From DASUPK01 sp963744105 (GTDB taxonomy: Bacteria; Actinomycetota; Thermoleophilia; Solirubrobacterales; 70-9), in contig CAVUSJ010000001.1 of the NCBI GenBank assembly GCA_963744105.1, positions 62,001 to 126,000 on the forward strand: DNA of 64,000 nt, in the 5' to 3' direction. A model generated the notes under the pieces. The model saw only the letters and a list, made by a program, of their open reading frames with translations. It had not been told where the DNA came from and made no database searches. A program made the translations under genes and the position numbers. Shown here in pieces: positions 42,132 to 51,336 of this stretch (position 1 is the first letter of the stretch; every line of letters starts with the position of its first letter).

Positions 42132-43496
42132 GTGAACTCGGGCGAGAAGCCGCGTCCTCCGCTGCCTGAAGGGCCCTTTCTGGTGGTCGGTCTGGCGCGC
42201 TCCGGCGCGGCCATCGCGAGCGTGCTCGCCGGGCGTGGCGAGGCCGTGCTCGGGGTCGACTCCGGCACGCCTGAGGAGGCGGCAGGGCTTGACCGGGCAG
42301 GCGTCGAAGTCAGTTTGGGCGTGGAAGGAACACGGCAACTCGATCGTGCCCGAACGGTTGTGAAGAGCCCGGGCGTGCCCCAGGAGGCGCCCGTCTTGCG
42401 CGCCGCCCGCGAGCGCGGGATCGAGGTCACCGGCGAGCTCGAGCTCGCCTGGCGGCTGATCCCGAACGCCTTCTGCGCTGTCACCGGGACCAACGGCAAG
42501 ACGACCACCACCGAGCTCATCGGCCACCTGCATCGAACCGCCGGGCGCCCGGTCGCGGTCGCCGGGAACGTCGGCACGCCGCTCGCCTCGCTGGCCGACG
42601 CGATCGACGCCGACGCGACCGTCGTCTGCGAGGCCTCCAGCTTCCAGCTCGAGGACACCAACTACTTCTCGCCGGAGTGCGCGGTCTTCATCAACCTCGC
42701 CCCCGACCACCTCGACCGCCACGGGACCCTCGAGAGCTACCTCGAGGCCAAGCTGCGGATCTTCGCCAACCAGGGCAACGACGACGCCGCGGTCTTCAAC
42801 GGCGACACCCCGGAGCTGCGCGACCGCGACCTGGGCGGCTGCGCCCGCCGGATCCGCTTCTGCCCGGCAGAGGGCGAGTCGGCCGACCCCGACTGCGAGC
42901 TCAGCATGCGCGACGGCGTCATCTTCGCCGCCGATGAGCCGCTGCTCCGGGCGGACGAGCTCCAGCTGCTGGGAGGACACAACGTCGAGAACGCGATGGC
43001 CGCGGCGGCGGCGGCCCTCGCCTCCGGGCTGCCGCGCGACGCCGTCGCGGAGGGCCTGCGGAGCTTTCGCGGGGTCACCCACCGGCTCGAGCGGGTCAGG
43101 GAGTTGGGCGGCGTCCTGTACGTGAACGACTCCAAGGCGACCAACGTCGCCTCGGCCGTCGCCGGAGTCAGGGCCTTCGACGGCGGCGTCCGCCTGATCG
43201 CGGGTGGCCGCCCCAAGCAGGAGAGCTTCGCGCCCCTGGCCGAAGCCGTTCGCGAGCGCTGCGTCGCCGTCTATCTGATCGGCGAGGCGGCGGAGCGGAT
43301 GGCGGAGGAGCTCCAGGGGACCGGCGTCGAGATCGACCAGGCCGGGACCTTGGAGGGCGCCGTCGAGGCGGCCAGCGCGGCCGCCAGCCCCGGCGAGGTC
43401 GTCCTGCTCTCCCCGGCCGCGGCCAGCTTCGACGCATTCAAGGACTTCGAGGCCCGGGGGGATCGCTTCCGCGAGCTGGTGGAGGAGCTCGGGTGA
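42132..43496 (+). CDS. murD: UDP-MurNAc-L-alanine:D-glutamate ligase
   Basis: GTG start, 454 residues. Family features are the N-terminal Rossmann-like LVVGLARSGAAIASVL, the ATP loop VTGTNGKTTTTEL, EASSFQLED, NLAPDHLDRHG and VNDSKATNVASAV. It adds D-Glu to UDP-MurNAc-L-Ala. The stop overlaps the ftsW GTG. Confidence 0.96.
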   Translation: MNSGEKPRPPLPEGPFLVVGLARSGAAIASVLAGRGEAVLGVDSGTPEEAAGLDRAGVEVSLGVEGTRQLDRARTVVKSPGVPQEAPVLRAARERGIEVTGELELAWRLIPNAFCAVTGTNGKTTTTELIGHLHRTAGRPVAVAGNVGTPLASLADAIDADATVVCEASSFQLEDTNYFSPECAVFINLAPDHLDRHGTLESYLEAKLRIFANQGNDDAAVFNGDTPELRDRDLGGCARRIRFCPAEGESADPDCELSMRDGVIFAADEPLLRADELQLLGGHNVENAMAAAAAALASGLPRDAVAEGLRSFRGVTHRLERVRELGGVLYVNDSKATNVASAVAGVRAFDGGVRLIAGGRPKQESFAPLAEAVRERCVAVYLIGEAAERMAEELQGTGVEIDQAGTLEGAVEAASAAASPGEVVLLSPAAASFDAFKDFEARGDRFRELVEELG

Positions 43497-44800
43497 GCGC
43501 CGCCGCGAAGACGCGCAAGCCGGCGCCCCCGCCGCTCGAGTACTCCCTGCTGCTCACCGCGACCCTCTGCCTGCTCGCCTTCGGCGCGGTGATGGTCTTC
43601 AGCGCCAGCTCGGCGCGCTCGCTCCTCAACCACGGCGGCAGCGGCTTCTACTACCTCGAGCGCACCGTGATCTTCGGCGCGATCGGGCTGCTGGTGATGC
43701 GCGTCGCCTCCGTTCGCGGCGTGGCGGCGGCGAAGGTGATGACCCCGCTGATCCTGGTCAGCTCGATCTTCCTGCTCTTCGCGGTGCTGCTGCCCGGCGT
43801 CGGCACGACGGTCAACGGAGCTCAGCGCTGGGTCGGCGGCGGCTTCGTCCAGTTCCAGCCCTCCGAGCTCGCGAAGATCGCGCTGGTCCTCTACGGCTCC
43901 TACCTGCTCGCGGCCGAGCCGAAGCGGGTCAGGACGCTGGGCGGCCTCGGCCCCTACCTGCTGATCGTGGGCCTGTCGATCCTGCTGATCGCGAAGGAGC
44001 CGGACCTCGGCACCGCCATCGTGGTCTCGTTCGCCGTCACCTGCATTCTCTTTCTCGCGGGCGTCAAGCCGCGGACGCTGGCGCCGGTGGGAGCGATCAT
44101 CGCGTTCCTCGTCGTCGTGATGATCGCGATGCACCCGTACCAGGAGGCCCGGCTCACCGGGTTCCTCCATCCGAACAGCGACACCAGCGGGGCGGGCTTC
44201 CAGGCCAAGCAGGCGACCATCGCAATCGGCTCCGGTGGCCTCACGGGAGTCGGGCTGGGCGAGAGCGTGCAGAAGGCCTCCTACCTGCCGGAGGCCCACA
44301 CCGACATGATCGCCGCGGTGATCGGCGAGGAGCTCGGGCTGGTGGGGATGTTCGTCCTCGTCGGCCTCTTCGGGATGTTCGGATACGCGGGCCTGCGCGC
44401 GGCGCACCGGGCACGCGATCGCTTCAGCAAGTTGCTCGCGGCCGGCCTCACCTCGCTGATCCTCGCCCAGGCGGCGCTCAACCTCTTCGCGGTGCTGGGG
44501 CTCGCGCCGCTCACGGGAGTACCCCTTCCATTCGTCTCGTATGGAGGGACGAGCCTCGTGATCACGCTCGCCGCGGCGGGCCTGATCCTGAACGTGGCCC
44601 GGCGACCCGCTCATTCGGCCTCGCGGAGAGGCTCCGGCAGTGGTGCGGGCTCGCGCCCTGCGAGACTGCGCGTCGTCGAGGGCGGATCCAACGTGACTAG
44701 AAGAAAGCGCTCAGCAAGTGGCACGAGTCGTAATAGCGGCCGGAGGCACGGCGGGACACGTCGTGCCGGCGATCGCCGTCGCCGACGCGCTTCGGGCTGA
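43493..44800 (+). CDS. ftsW: Septal peptidoglycan glycosyltransferase FtsW
   Basis: GTG overlapping the murD stop; 435 residues. It is a SEDS protein with about ten membrane helices. Typical segments are GAQRWVGGGFVQFQPSELAKI with the catalytic Asp region further on (KEPDLGTAIV), LPEAHTDMIAAVIGEELG and PLPFVSYGGTSL. It polymerises lipid II at the septum with FtsI. Its last 28 codons overlap the start of murG by 83 bp and encode an Arg-rich cytoplasmic tail. Confidence 0.95.
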   Translation: MSAAAKTRKPAPPPLEYSLLLTATLCLLAFGAVMVFSASSARSLLNHGGSGFYYLERTVIFGAIGLLVMRVASVRGVAAAKVMTPLILVSSIFLLFAVLLPGVGTTVNGAQRWVGGGFVQFQPSELAKIALVLYGSYLLAAEPKRVRTLGGLGPYLLIVGLSILLIAKEPDLGTAIVVSFAVTCILFLAGVKPRTLAPVGAIIAFLVVVMIAMHPYQEARLTGFLHPNSDTSGAGFQAKQATIAIGSGGLTGVGLGESVQKASYLPEAHTDMIAAVIGEELGLVGMFVLVGLFGMFGYAGLRAAHRARDRFSKLLAAGLTSLILAQAALNLFAVLGLAPLTGVPLPFVSYGGTSLVITLAAAGLILNVARRPAHSASRRGSGSGAGSRPARLRVVEGGSNVTRRKRSASGTSRNSGRRHGGTRRAGDRRRRRASG

Positions 44801-45812
44801 GGGCTCCGAGGTCAGCTTCCTCGGGACGCGCGAGCGCGCCGAGGCGGATCTCGTGCCCGCGGCTGGGTACGAGATCGACTTCCTGCGCGTCAGCGGCCTA
44901 AATCGAAAGAACCCTCTGAAGGCCGCCCGCGCTGCTTGGAGGGCCACTCGCGCCGTCCCGGCGGCCCGTCGGATCCTGGAGCGGCGAAAGGCCGACGTGG
45001 TGCTCGGCGGCGGCGGGTACGTCGCAGGTCCGACCGGCCTGGCGGCCGTCCGCATGGGACTCCCGCTGGTGCTGACCGAAGCCGACAGCCACCTGGGCCT
45101 CGCGAACCGCATGCTGGCGCGGCGCGCACAGCGCGTCTGCCTCGCCTTCCCGATCTCGGGCCGCGATGGCGGCCCGTACGTGGTGACGGGTCGGCCGGTT
45201 CCGCGCGCCGTGCTGGAGGCGGATGCGGCCGTCGCGCGCCGCCGCTTCGGCATCCCGGAGCCCGCGGACTGCGTGACCGTCGTCGGAGGCAGTCTCGGGG
45301 CGCTCTCCATCAATCGGGCCGCCTTCGAGGCCTTCGTCGGCATGCGGGGTGACCACGTCGGGCAGCCGTGGGTCGTCCACGTCGTCGGCCGGCGCGACTA
45401 CCCGGAGCTGCGACGCCGCTGGGACGAGGAAGGGAGGCCGGAGCGCTACACGCTGCTCCAGTACGAGCCCGACCTCGGTGAGGTCCTGGCGGCCGCGGAC
45501 CTGGTCGTCGCCCGCTCCGGCGGCTCCGTGATGGAGATCGCCGCGGCCGGCCGTCCCGCGATCCTGATTCCTTATCCGCATGCGACGGGGGACCACCAGA
45601 CGACTAACGCCCGCTGGATGGCCGACGGCGGCGCGGCCGTAGTGATCCCGGACGCGGAGCTGACCGCCGGCCGGCTCAGCGCCACGATCGCGGAGCTGCT
45701 CGCCGATGAGGACCGTCTGCGCGAGATGAGCATCGCGGCACGTCGGCTCGCCAAGCCCGACGCGGCGGAGAGGATCGCCGGAGAGGTCCTGAGAGCGGTC
45801 GGGGATGGCTGA
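44718..45812 (+). CDS. murG: UDP-GlcNAc:lipid I GlcNAc transferase
   Basis: GTG start, inside the end of ftsW; 364 residues. GT-B glycosyltransferase motifs are IAAGGTAGHVVPAIAVADAL (lipid-phosphate-binding Gly loop), VVLGGGGYVAGP, VGGSLGALSIN (a third Gly-rich loop) and ARSGGSVMEIAAAGRPAILIPYP (UDP-GlcNAc site). It converts lipid I to lipid II on the inner membrane face. Its end overlaps the murC ATG. Confidence 0.96.
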   Translation: MARVVIAAGGTAGHVVPAIAVADALRAEGSEVSFLGTRERAEADLVPAAGYEIDFLRVSGLNRKNPLKAARAAWRATRAVPAARRILERRKADVVLGGGGYVAGPTGLAAVRMGLPLVLTEADSHLGLANRMLARRAQRVCLAFPISGRDGGPYVVTGRPVPRAVLEADAAVARRRFGIPEPADCVTVVGGSLGALSINRAAFEAFVGMRGDHVGQPWVVHVVGRRDYPELRRRWDEEGRPERYTLLQYEPDLGEVLAAADLVVARSGGSVMEIAAAGRPAILIPYPHATGDHQTTNARWMADGGAAVVIPDAELTAGRLSATIAELLADEDRLREMSIAARRLAKPDAAERIAGEVLRAVGDG

Positions 45813-47205
45813 GCCGATGGAGGGGCGGAAGCTCCACTTCATCGCGATCGGCGGCGCCGGCATGAGCGGTCTCGCCCTCGTCTGCCGCCAGCTCGGAGCC
45901 GAGGTGAGCGGCTCCGACCGAGCCGAGTCCTCTTATATGGAGCGCCTGCGCGCTGCGGGCATCGAGCCGCACCTCGGCCACGACGCCGAGCAGGTGCCGG
46001 CCGACGCGGACGTGGTGGTCTCCACGGCGATCCCCGCGGACAACCCCGAGCTCGCCCGGGCTCGCGAGCGCGGGCAGCGCGTGATCCACCGCGGTGAGCT
46101 CCTCGCCGAGCTCTGCTCGCAGCGCCGCCTGCTGGCGATCGCCGGCACCCACGGCAAGACGACCACGGCAGCGATGTGCATCTGGGCGCTTCGGGCCACC
46201 GGCGCCGACCCGGCCTTCTTCCTCGGCGGCGAGCTGCCGGGCGCGGGCGCAGACGGCGATCCGACCAACGCCGGCTGGGGCGAGGGCGAGTGGGTGGTCG
46301 CAGAGGCCGACGAGAGCGACGCCAGCTTTCTCAAGCTCCGGCCCGAGGTGGCGGTGATCACCAACCTCGAGCTCGACCATCACTCCCGCTGGGGATCCCT
46401 GTCCGAGCTCTCCGAGGCCTTCGCGGCCTTCGCCGCCCCGGCGAGCGGGCTGGTGACCGGTGCCGACGTGAGCCTGCCCGGCCAGAAGGCGCAGAGGGTC
46501 CGGTTCGCCCTCGAGCCGGCGCCGGGTGAGCCGCCACGGGAGGCCGAGCTCCTGGCCACTGACATCGAGCCCATGGACGGCGGCGCCAACTTCCGGGCGC
46601 GCGGCGCAGGAATCGGCACGGAGGTCTCGCTGCGGGTCCCGGGACGGCACAACGTCGCCAACGCCCTGGCGGCGCTGGGCGGCCTCTCGCTCGCCTCCGC
46701 CGATGTGGAGGCATGCGCGCGGGCGCTTGGCGGCTTCCCCGGAGTGGCGCGCAGGCTGGAGCTCAAGGGCGAGGCGCACGGCGCCCGCGTCTACGACGAC
46801 TACGCCCACCATCCGACCGAGGTGGCCGCGACGCTCGAGGCCGCCAGGGACCTCGATCCGCGTCGGCTCATCGTTGCCTTCCAGCCGCATCTCTACTCAC
46901 GGACCAAAGCGCTGGCCACGGAGTTCGGGGCCGCGCTCGCGGCGGCCGACGAGGTCGCGGTGCTCGACGTCTATCCAGCCCGCGAGGAGCCCGTCGGCGA
47001 GCTGGAGGGCGTGAGCGGCATGATGGTCGCGAGCGCCGCAGCCGACCACGGTGGCGGCAGGCGCGTCTGGTGGCTGCCCACGGCCGAGCTGGCCGCCCGC
47101 GCGCTCGGCCCCCGCCTGGGCGAGGGGGACGTCCTGATCACGATCGGCGCCGGCGACGTCTACAAGCTCGCCGAGGCACTGGTGAACGGGGGCGAGGGCC
47201 GATGA
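45805..47205 (+). CDS. murC: UDP-MurNAc:L-alanine ligase
   Basis: This 466-residue protein has HFIAIGGAGMSGLALV (nucleotide-sugar loop), the ATP loop AGTHGKTTTAAM, EADESDASFLKL, YDDYAHHPTEV and AFQPHLYSRT. It adds L-Ala to UDP-MurNAc, the first peptide step. ATG overlaps the end of murG and the TGA overlaps the murB ATG, so enzyme amounts are probably linked. Confidence 0.96.
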   Translation: MAEPMEGRKLHFIAIGGAGMSGLALVCRQLGAEVSGSDRAESSYMERLRAAGIEPHLGHDAEQVPADADVVVSTAIPADNPELARARERGQRVIHRGELLAELCSQRRLLAIAGTHGKTTTAAMCIWALRATGADPAFFLGGELPGAGADGDPTNAGWGEGEWVVAEADESDASFLKLRPEVAVITNLELDHHSRWGSLSELSEAFAAFAAPASGLVTGADVSLPGQKAQRVRFALEPAPGEPPREAELLATDIEPMDGGANFRARGAGIGTEVSLRVPGRHNVANALAALGGLSLASADVEACARALGGFPGVARRLELKGEAHGARVYDDYAHHPTEVAATLEAARDLDPRRLIVAFQPHLYSRTKALATEFGAALAAADEVAVLDVYPAREEPVGELEGVSGMMVASAAADHGGGRRVWWLPTAELAARALGPRLGEGDVLITIGAGDVYKLAEALVNGGEGR

Positions 47206-48119
47206 GCGCTCCGGAGGGGGTCGAGAGGGACTATCCGCTGTCGCGCCTCACCACGGTCCGTGCGGGTGGGGCGGCCGACTACTTCGCGCGCCCCGACAGT
47301 CAGGAGACGGTGATCGAGCTCCTGGCTTGGGCTGACGCCGAGGACCTGCCGGTGGGCATGGTCGGCTCGGGCTCGAACCTGCTGGTCTCAGACGACGGCT
47401 TCAGAGGCCTGGTCATGAAGCTCGACGGCGAGCTGACCCGGATCGAGCGGGACGGCACGAGGGTGATCTGCGGGGGTGGGGCGCGGCTTCCCTCGGCTGC
47501 CGCGAAGTCCGCCGGGTGGGGCCTCACGGGTCTCGAGTTCGGCGTGAACATCCCGGGCACGGTCGGGGGCGCGGTCCGGATGAACGCGAATGCGTACGGC
47601 GGCGAGCTCGGGCGGGTGCTGGAGCAGGTCACCGTCTGCACGCCGACCGGCGCGGAGGAGCGCCGCCCGGAGGACCTCGGCTTCCGCTACCGAGGCTCGA
47701 ACCTCGGCGATCGCGACGTGGTCGCGCTTGCGACCTTCGGGCTGGAGGACGGCAATCCGGCCGACGTCAAGGCCACCATGGCGGACATGCGGCGCAGGCG
47801 CAAGGAGGCGCAACCCTCGGGAATCAAGACCTTCGGGTCGACGTTCATGAATCCCGAGGACGTGCGGGCCGAGGGCCGCTCGGCCGGGCAGCTGCTCGAC
47901 GCGGCAGGCTGCCGGGGCCTGCAGGTCGGTGGCGCCCGTCTGTCGCCGAAGCACGCGAACTTCGTCGAGAACACCGGCGATGCAACGACCGCGGACATCC
48001 TCGAGGTGATGGCCGAGGCGCGCCGCAAGGTCCACGAGCGGTTCGGTGTGACGCTTGAGCCGGAGGTCCAGGTGCTGGGGGACGTGAGCTGGCCGGAGGA
48101 ATGGAGCCTCGAGCGGTGA
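47202..48119 (+). CDS. murB: UDP-N-acetylenolpyruvoylglucosamine reductase
   Basis: ATG overlapping the murC stop; 305 residues. FAD-binding features are TVRAGGAADYFARP, VGSGSNLLVSDDGF and GLEFGVNIPGTVGGAVRMNANAYG. A YRGSNLG segment and FGSTFMNP (with the Ser position typical of MurB) follow, with a C-terminal SPKHANFVEN. It reduces UDP-GlcNAc-enolpyruvate to UDP-MurNAc. The size and missing inserted loop fit type II MurB. Confidence 0.95.
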   Translation: MSAPEGVERDYPLSRLTTVRAGGAADYFARPDSQETVIELLAWADAEDLPVGMVGSGSNLLVSDDGFRGLVMKLDGELTRIERDGTRVICGGGARLPSAAAKSAGWGLTGLEFGVNIPGTVGGAVRMNANAYGGELGRVLEQVTVCTPTGAEERRPEDLGFRYRGSNLGDRDVVALATFGLEDGNPADVKATMADMRRRRKEAQPSGIKTFGSTFMNPEDVRAEGRSAGQLLDAAGCRGLQVGGARLSPKHANFVENTGDATTADILEVMAEARRKVHERFGVTLEPEVQVLGDVSWPEEWSLER

Positions 48120-48129
48120 ATCCGGAGGT

Positions 48130-48903
48130 ATGGCAACCAGGGCTCTGAACCCTCGCCGTCCGGTCGCGCGGCCTCGCTCGCGTCCGCGGCCCCGTCCCTC
48201 CTCGCGAAGCGCGGTCATCCGCCGGCGGGTGCTCGCAGCGGCGGTCCTGCTGCTCGCGCTGTACGGCCTCTACACCTTCTGGTTCCGCGACCTCTCCTGG
48301 TTCGCGATCCACGATGTGACGATCAAGGGCGCGACGACCAACGAGCGACAGATCAAGTCCGCCGTCGAGCAGGTAGCCGGCGACATGACCACCCTCCACA
48401 TAAAGGACGACGAGCTGCGCAACGCCGTCGCCCGCTTCCCGACCGTGGCCTCGGTGGGCGCGAGCACGAGCTTCCCGCACGGCCTGCAGGTGACGATCAC
48501 CGAGCGCCTGCCGGTCGCCTTCGTTCTGATCAGGGGAGAGCGGACGGCGGTCTCAGCTGACGGCTACCTGCTCACCGGGGCGGACTTCGACGCACAGGCC
48601 CTGCCGCGAATCGAGGGAGCGGCCGCCCATGGAGTACGCCTCGACGAGGACACCGCCGCCCAGGCGGCGATCCTCGGGGCGACGCCCGCTCCGCTCAAGA
48701 ACCGCATCACGACGTCGACCTGGGATGACCAGCGCGGGGGAGTGGTCGTGGACCTGAAGAACGGGCCCGAGGTTCGCTTCGGCGACGGCTCGCGGGCCCA
48801 GGACAAGTGGGCGGCGGCCGTCGCCGTGCTCTCCAGCAACGAGCGCGGCTCGCCCTCCTATCTCGACGTCAGCGTCCCGGACCGCCCGGTCTCGGGCGGC
48901 TGA
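48130..48903 (+). CDS. ftsQ: Cell division protein FtsQ (POTRA domain)
   Basis: This 257-residue protein has an Arg/Pro-rich cytoplasmic N-terminus and one membrane helix (about 32-50). A POTRA domain (about 57-125: FAIHDVTIKGATTNERQIK, then RFPTVASVGASTSFPHGLQV) and the FtsQ domain follow. It sits between murB and ftsZ as in other dcw clusters and acts as a scaffold for FtsL/FtsB and other divisome proteins. Confidence 0.92.
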   Translation: MATRALNPRRPVARPRSRPRPRPSSRSAVIRRRVLAAAVLLLALYGLYTFWFRDLSWFAIHDVTIKGATTNERQIKSAVEQVAGDMTTLHIKDDELRNAVARFPTVASVGASTSFPHGLQVTITERLPVAFVLIRGERTAVSADGYLLTGADFDAQALPRIEGAAAHGVRLDEDTAAQAAILGATPAPLKNRITTSTWDDQRGGVVVDLKNGPEVRFGDGSRAQDKWAAAVAVLSSNERGSPSYLDVSVPDRPVSGG

Positions 48904-49192
48904 GGACGTGCTGCAACGAGCCATGCACGCCCATTTCGGCGATTCGGCGAGGGGCGAGGGCTCCACGCACGGGGGCCGGAGGCCTGTTTCGGAAATACGT
49001 CATTTGCAGGACTTTTCCGGGGTCTCAACCAACTCTAGACCTCGACCTCGACAGTAGACTCACCCCGCAGGAACCCTCAAGGGAGACTTGAGACTGCAGG
49101 CTTGCGCGCTGCAGGAAACCGCGTACCCTGTTCGTAAATCGGTATTGCCCCGCAGCCGAATCGGCGGTGAGGGGCTCGGAGCAGGACCAACC
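48904..49192 (+). promoter_or_regulatory. ftsQ-ftsZ intergenic region with probable ftsZ promoter
   Basis: This 289-bp gene-free stretch holds a plausible promoter: TTGCGC (49102-49107), 16 bp, TACCCT (49124-49129). It would start transcription about 57 bases before the ftsZ ATG. Upstream is a short inverted repeat CTCAAG/CTTGAG (49076-49092) and a CTGCAG pair (49094-49114) overlapping the -35, possible operator sites. A dedicated promoter for ftsZ is common in actinobacteria. The rest looks featureless. Confidence 0.4.
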
Positions 49193-50272
49193 ATGGAAAC
49201 GTCATATCTGGCCGTAATCAAGGTCGTCGGAGTCGGTGGTGGCGGTTCGAACGCCGTCAGCCGGATGGTCGACGCGGGTCTCCGCGGCGTCGAGTTCGTC
49301 GCAGTGAACACCGATGCGCAGGCCCTGCAGGCCTGCGACGCCGACGTGAAGATCGGGATCGGCCACAACCTCACCAAGGGCCTCGGCGCGGGCGCGAACC
49401 CCGAGGTCGGCGCCGGCGCGGCCGCAGAGTCTCGCGATGAGATCAAGGACGCGCTCAAGGGCGCGGACATGATCTTCATCACCTGCGGCGAGGGTGGCGG
49501 CACCGGTACCGGCGCGGCCCCCGTGATCGCCGAGATCGCCAAGCAGGAGATCGGCGCCCTCACCGTCGGCGCCGTCACCAAGCCCTTCGAGTTCGAGGGC
49601 AAGAAGCGCATGGCCCAGGCCGAGGAGGGGATCGACCGGCTCCGCAAGGAGGTCGACACCCTGATCACCGTCCCGAACGAGAAGCTGCTGCAGATCGTCG
49701 AGCGGCGGACCACGATCCTCGAAGCCTTCCGTGAGGCCGACGACATCCTCCGCCAGGGTGTCCAGGGCATCACCGACCTGATCACGATCCCCGGCCTGAT
49801 CAACCTCGACTTCGCCGACGTCCGCCTGGTCATGCACCAGGCCGGCTCCGCTCTGATGGGCGTCGGGACGGGCACCGGCGAGAACCGCGCCGTCGAGGCC
49901 GCCAAGGCGGCGATCACCTCGCCTCTCATCGAAGAGCAGATCGACGGCGCCAAGGGCATGCTCCTGAACGTCACCGGTGGCGAGGATCTCGGCCTGTTCG
50001 AGGTCAACGAGGCCGCGCGGCTTTGCATCCAGGCCGCCGACTCGAACGCGAACATCGTCTTCGGTGCGGTCGTCGACTCCTCCATGCACGAGGAAGTCCG
50101 CGTCACCGTCATCGCGACCGGCTTCGAGGGCTTCGAGATGATCGCCCGGGCGCCGGAGTTCACGGCACGCGCGGCCGAGCGCCGCCCGGCCGCCGTCGGC
50201 CGCAGTCGCGAGACGCTTTCGGACCTGCGCATCTCCGAGTCCGAGATCGACGTTCCCGACTTCCTGAAGTAG
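49193..50272 (+). CDS. ftsZ: Cell division protein FtsZ
   Basis: ATG chosen at METSYLAVIKVVGVGGGGSN; upstream in-frame codons are non-conserved. The 359-residue protein has the tubulin-like GTP-binding signature GGGTGTGAAPV, NTDAQAL, and the T7 catalytic loop around NLDFADVR. The short C-terminal linker ends in EIDVPDFLK, the conserved peptide that recruits membrane tethers such as SepF. It forms the Z ring. ftsA does not follow. Confidence 0.97.
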   Translation: METSYLAVIKVVGVGGGGSNAVSRMVDAGLRGVEFVAVNTDAQALQACDADVKIGIGHNLTKGLGAGANPEVGAGAAAESRDEIKDALKGADMIFITCGEGGGTGTGAAPVIAEIAKQEIGALTVGAVTKPFEFEGKKRMAQAEEGIDRLRKEVDTLITVPNEKLLQIVERRTTILEAFREADDILRQGVQGITDLITIPGLINLDFADVRLVMHQAGSALMGVGTGTGENRAVEAAKAAITSPLIEEQIDGAKGMLLNVTGGEDLGLFEVNEAARLCIQAADSNANIVFGAVVDSSMHEEVRVTVIATGFEGFEMIARAPEFTARAAERRPAAVGRSRETLSDLRISESEIDVPDFLK

Positions 50273-50983
50273 ATGTCCGGACCGCGGAAGGCGGTCGAGG
50301 GCGTCCGAGCTGCAGCGGTGGTGGTCGGCGGCTCCCTGTTGCTTCTGCTTGCGGCTGGAAGGTGCGTCAGCGCCACGGTCCGCGCACTCGCACGAGGCCG
50401 GCTGCCGTCGCTGCCGGCCGCTCTCGGGACAGCCGCGCTGGTCGCCTACGCCGGGCCGCTGCGACGCTGGATGCAGAGCTGGGGAGCGCCCGGCGAGGGG
50501 ACGACGACCGAGCCCGTCCATGCCATCGAGGTGGATGCCCCCGCGGAGGAGGTCTGGCCCTGGCTCGCCCAGCTGGGCCAGGACCGCGGCGGGTTCTACA
50601 GCTACGAGTGGCTCGAGAACCTGGCGGGCTGCGGGATTCGGAACGCAGACCGGATTCACCCGGCGTGGCAGCGCCGCGAGATGGGCGAGAAGGTGATGCT
50701 GCATCCCCTCGTGGGGCTGGCCGTGAGCCGCTTCGAGCCCGGGCGGGAAATCGCCCTGGAGGGCTGGGGGTCGTTCGCCGTCGAGCCCCTGGGGGATGTC
50801 CGCAGCAGGGTCATCTGCCGCGGGGAGCCGCACGACAGCCCTCTGTACACCGCCTACTACGTCGGGCTGATCGAGCTGCCCCACTTCGTGATGGAGCGCA
50901 AGATGCTGCTCGGGATCAAGGAGCGTGCAGAGCGCGCCGCGCTTCATCCTCCTGATCGAGAAAGAAGATCTCGACCCGAGTGA
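50273..50983 (+). CDS. SRPBCC-like protein with N-terminal membrane segments
   Basis: ATG immediately follows the ftsZ stop with no spacer. The 236-residue product has one or two N-terminal hydrophobic segments (about 11-60). A soluble domain begins with AIEVDAPAEEVWPWLAQLGQDRGGFYSYEWLE, the pattern of SRPBCC/START-like ligand-binding proteins. Function is unknown; the tight junction with ftsZ suggests co-expression. The last 68 bp overlap the convergent NTF2-like gene. Confidence 0.78.
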   Translation: MSGPRKAVEGVRAAAVVVGGSLLLLLAAGRCVSATVRALARGRLPSLPAALGTAALVAYAGPLRRWMQSWGAPGEGTTTEPVHAIEVDAPAEEVWPWLAQLGQDRGGFYSYEWLENLAGCGIRNADRIHPAWQRREMGEKVMLHPLVGLAVSRFEPGREIALEGWGSFAVEPLGDVRSRVICRGEPHDSPLYTAYYVGLIELPHFVMERKMLLGIKERAERAALHPPDRERRSRPE

Positions 50984-51314
50984 TCCTGCCGGCGTCGTTG
51001 AAGGTCCACACCGTGAGAGCTTCGAGCTCCATCTCGATCCCGCTGCCTGCGCCGCGAGCCTTGCTGAGAGAGCGGACGAGGATCCGGTTGCCGCTCACCT
51101 CGTGGTCGAGCATCTCGTAGGTCTGCGATTCGAACGCGTCCGGCTCCATCCAGGCTCGCACCGCGTCCGCGCCGTGCAGGTCAGGCAGGGCCCCCGCCCG
51201 CACGAAGACGATGTCGGGATCGGCCAGTTCGATCGCCGCGTCGAAGTCGCCTCGGTTGATCGCCTCGTTGTTCCGCCTCAGCGCCTCGATCATCTGCTCC
51301 TCGGTGAGTGCCAT
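50916..51314 (-). CDS. SnoaL/NTF2-like protein
   Basis: The ATG at 51314 gives 132 residues with a typical NTF2-like plan. It has LRRNNEAINRGDFDAAIELADPD (helical N-terminus), WMEPDAFESQTYEMLDHEVSG, and the C-terminal AGRITRVEIFFLDQEDEARRAL. Such small alpha+beta-barrel proteins can be cyclases, isomerases or binding proteins; no active-site claim is made. It is divergent from gcvT (22 bp) and overlaps the 3' end of the SRPBCC gene. Confidence 0.82.
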   Translation of the reverse strand: MALTEEQMIEALRRNNEAINRGDFDAAIELADPDIVFVRAGALPDLHGADAVRAWMEPDAFESQTYEMLDHEVSGNRILVRSLSKARGAGSGIEMELEALTVWTFNDAGRITRVEIFFLDQEDEARRALHAP

Positions 51315-51336
51315 GCGCGGCAGTATCGTGCCCGCC

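Noticed and set aside
51315..51336. Possible glycine riboswitch in front of gcvT
   Set aside because: Only 22 bp separate gcvT from the divergent NTF2-like gene, and no glycine-aptamer blocks occur inside the neighbouring coding sequence.
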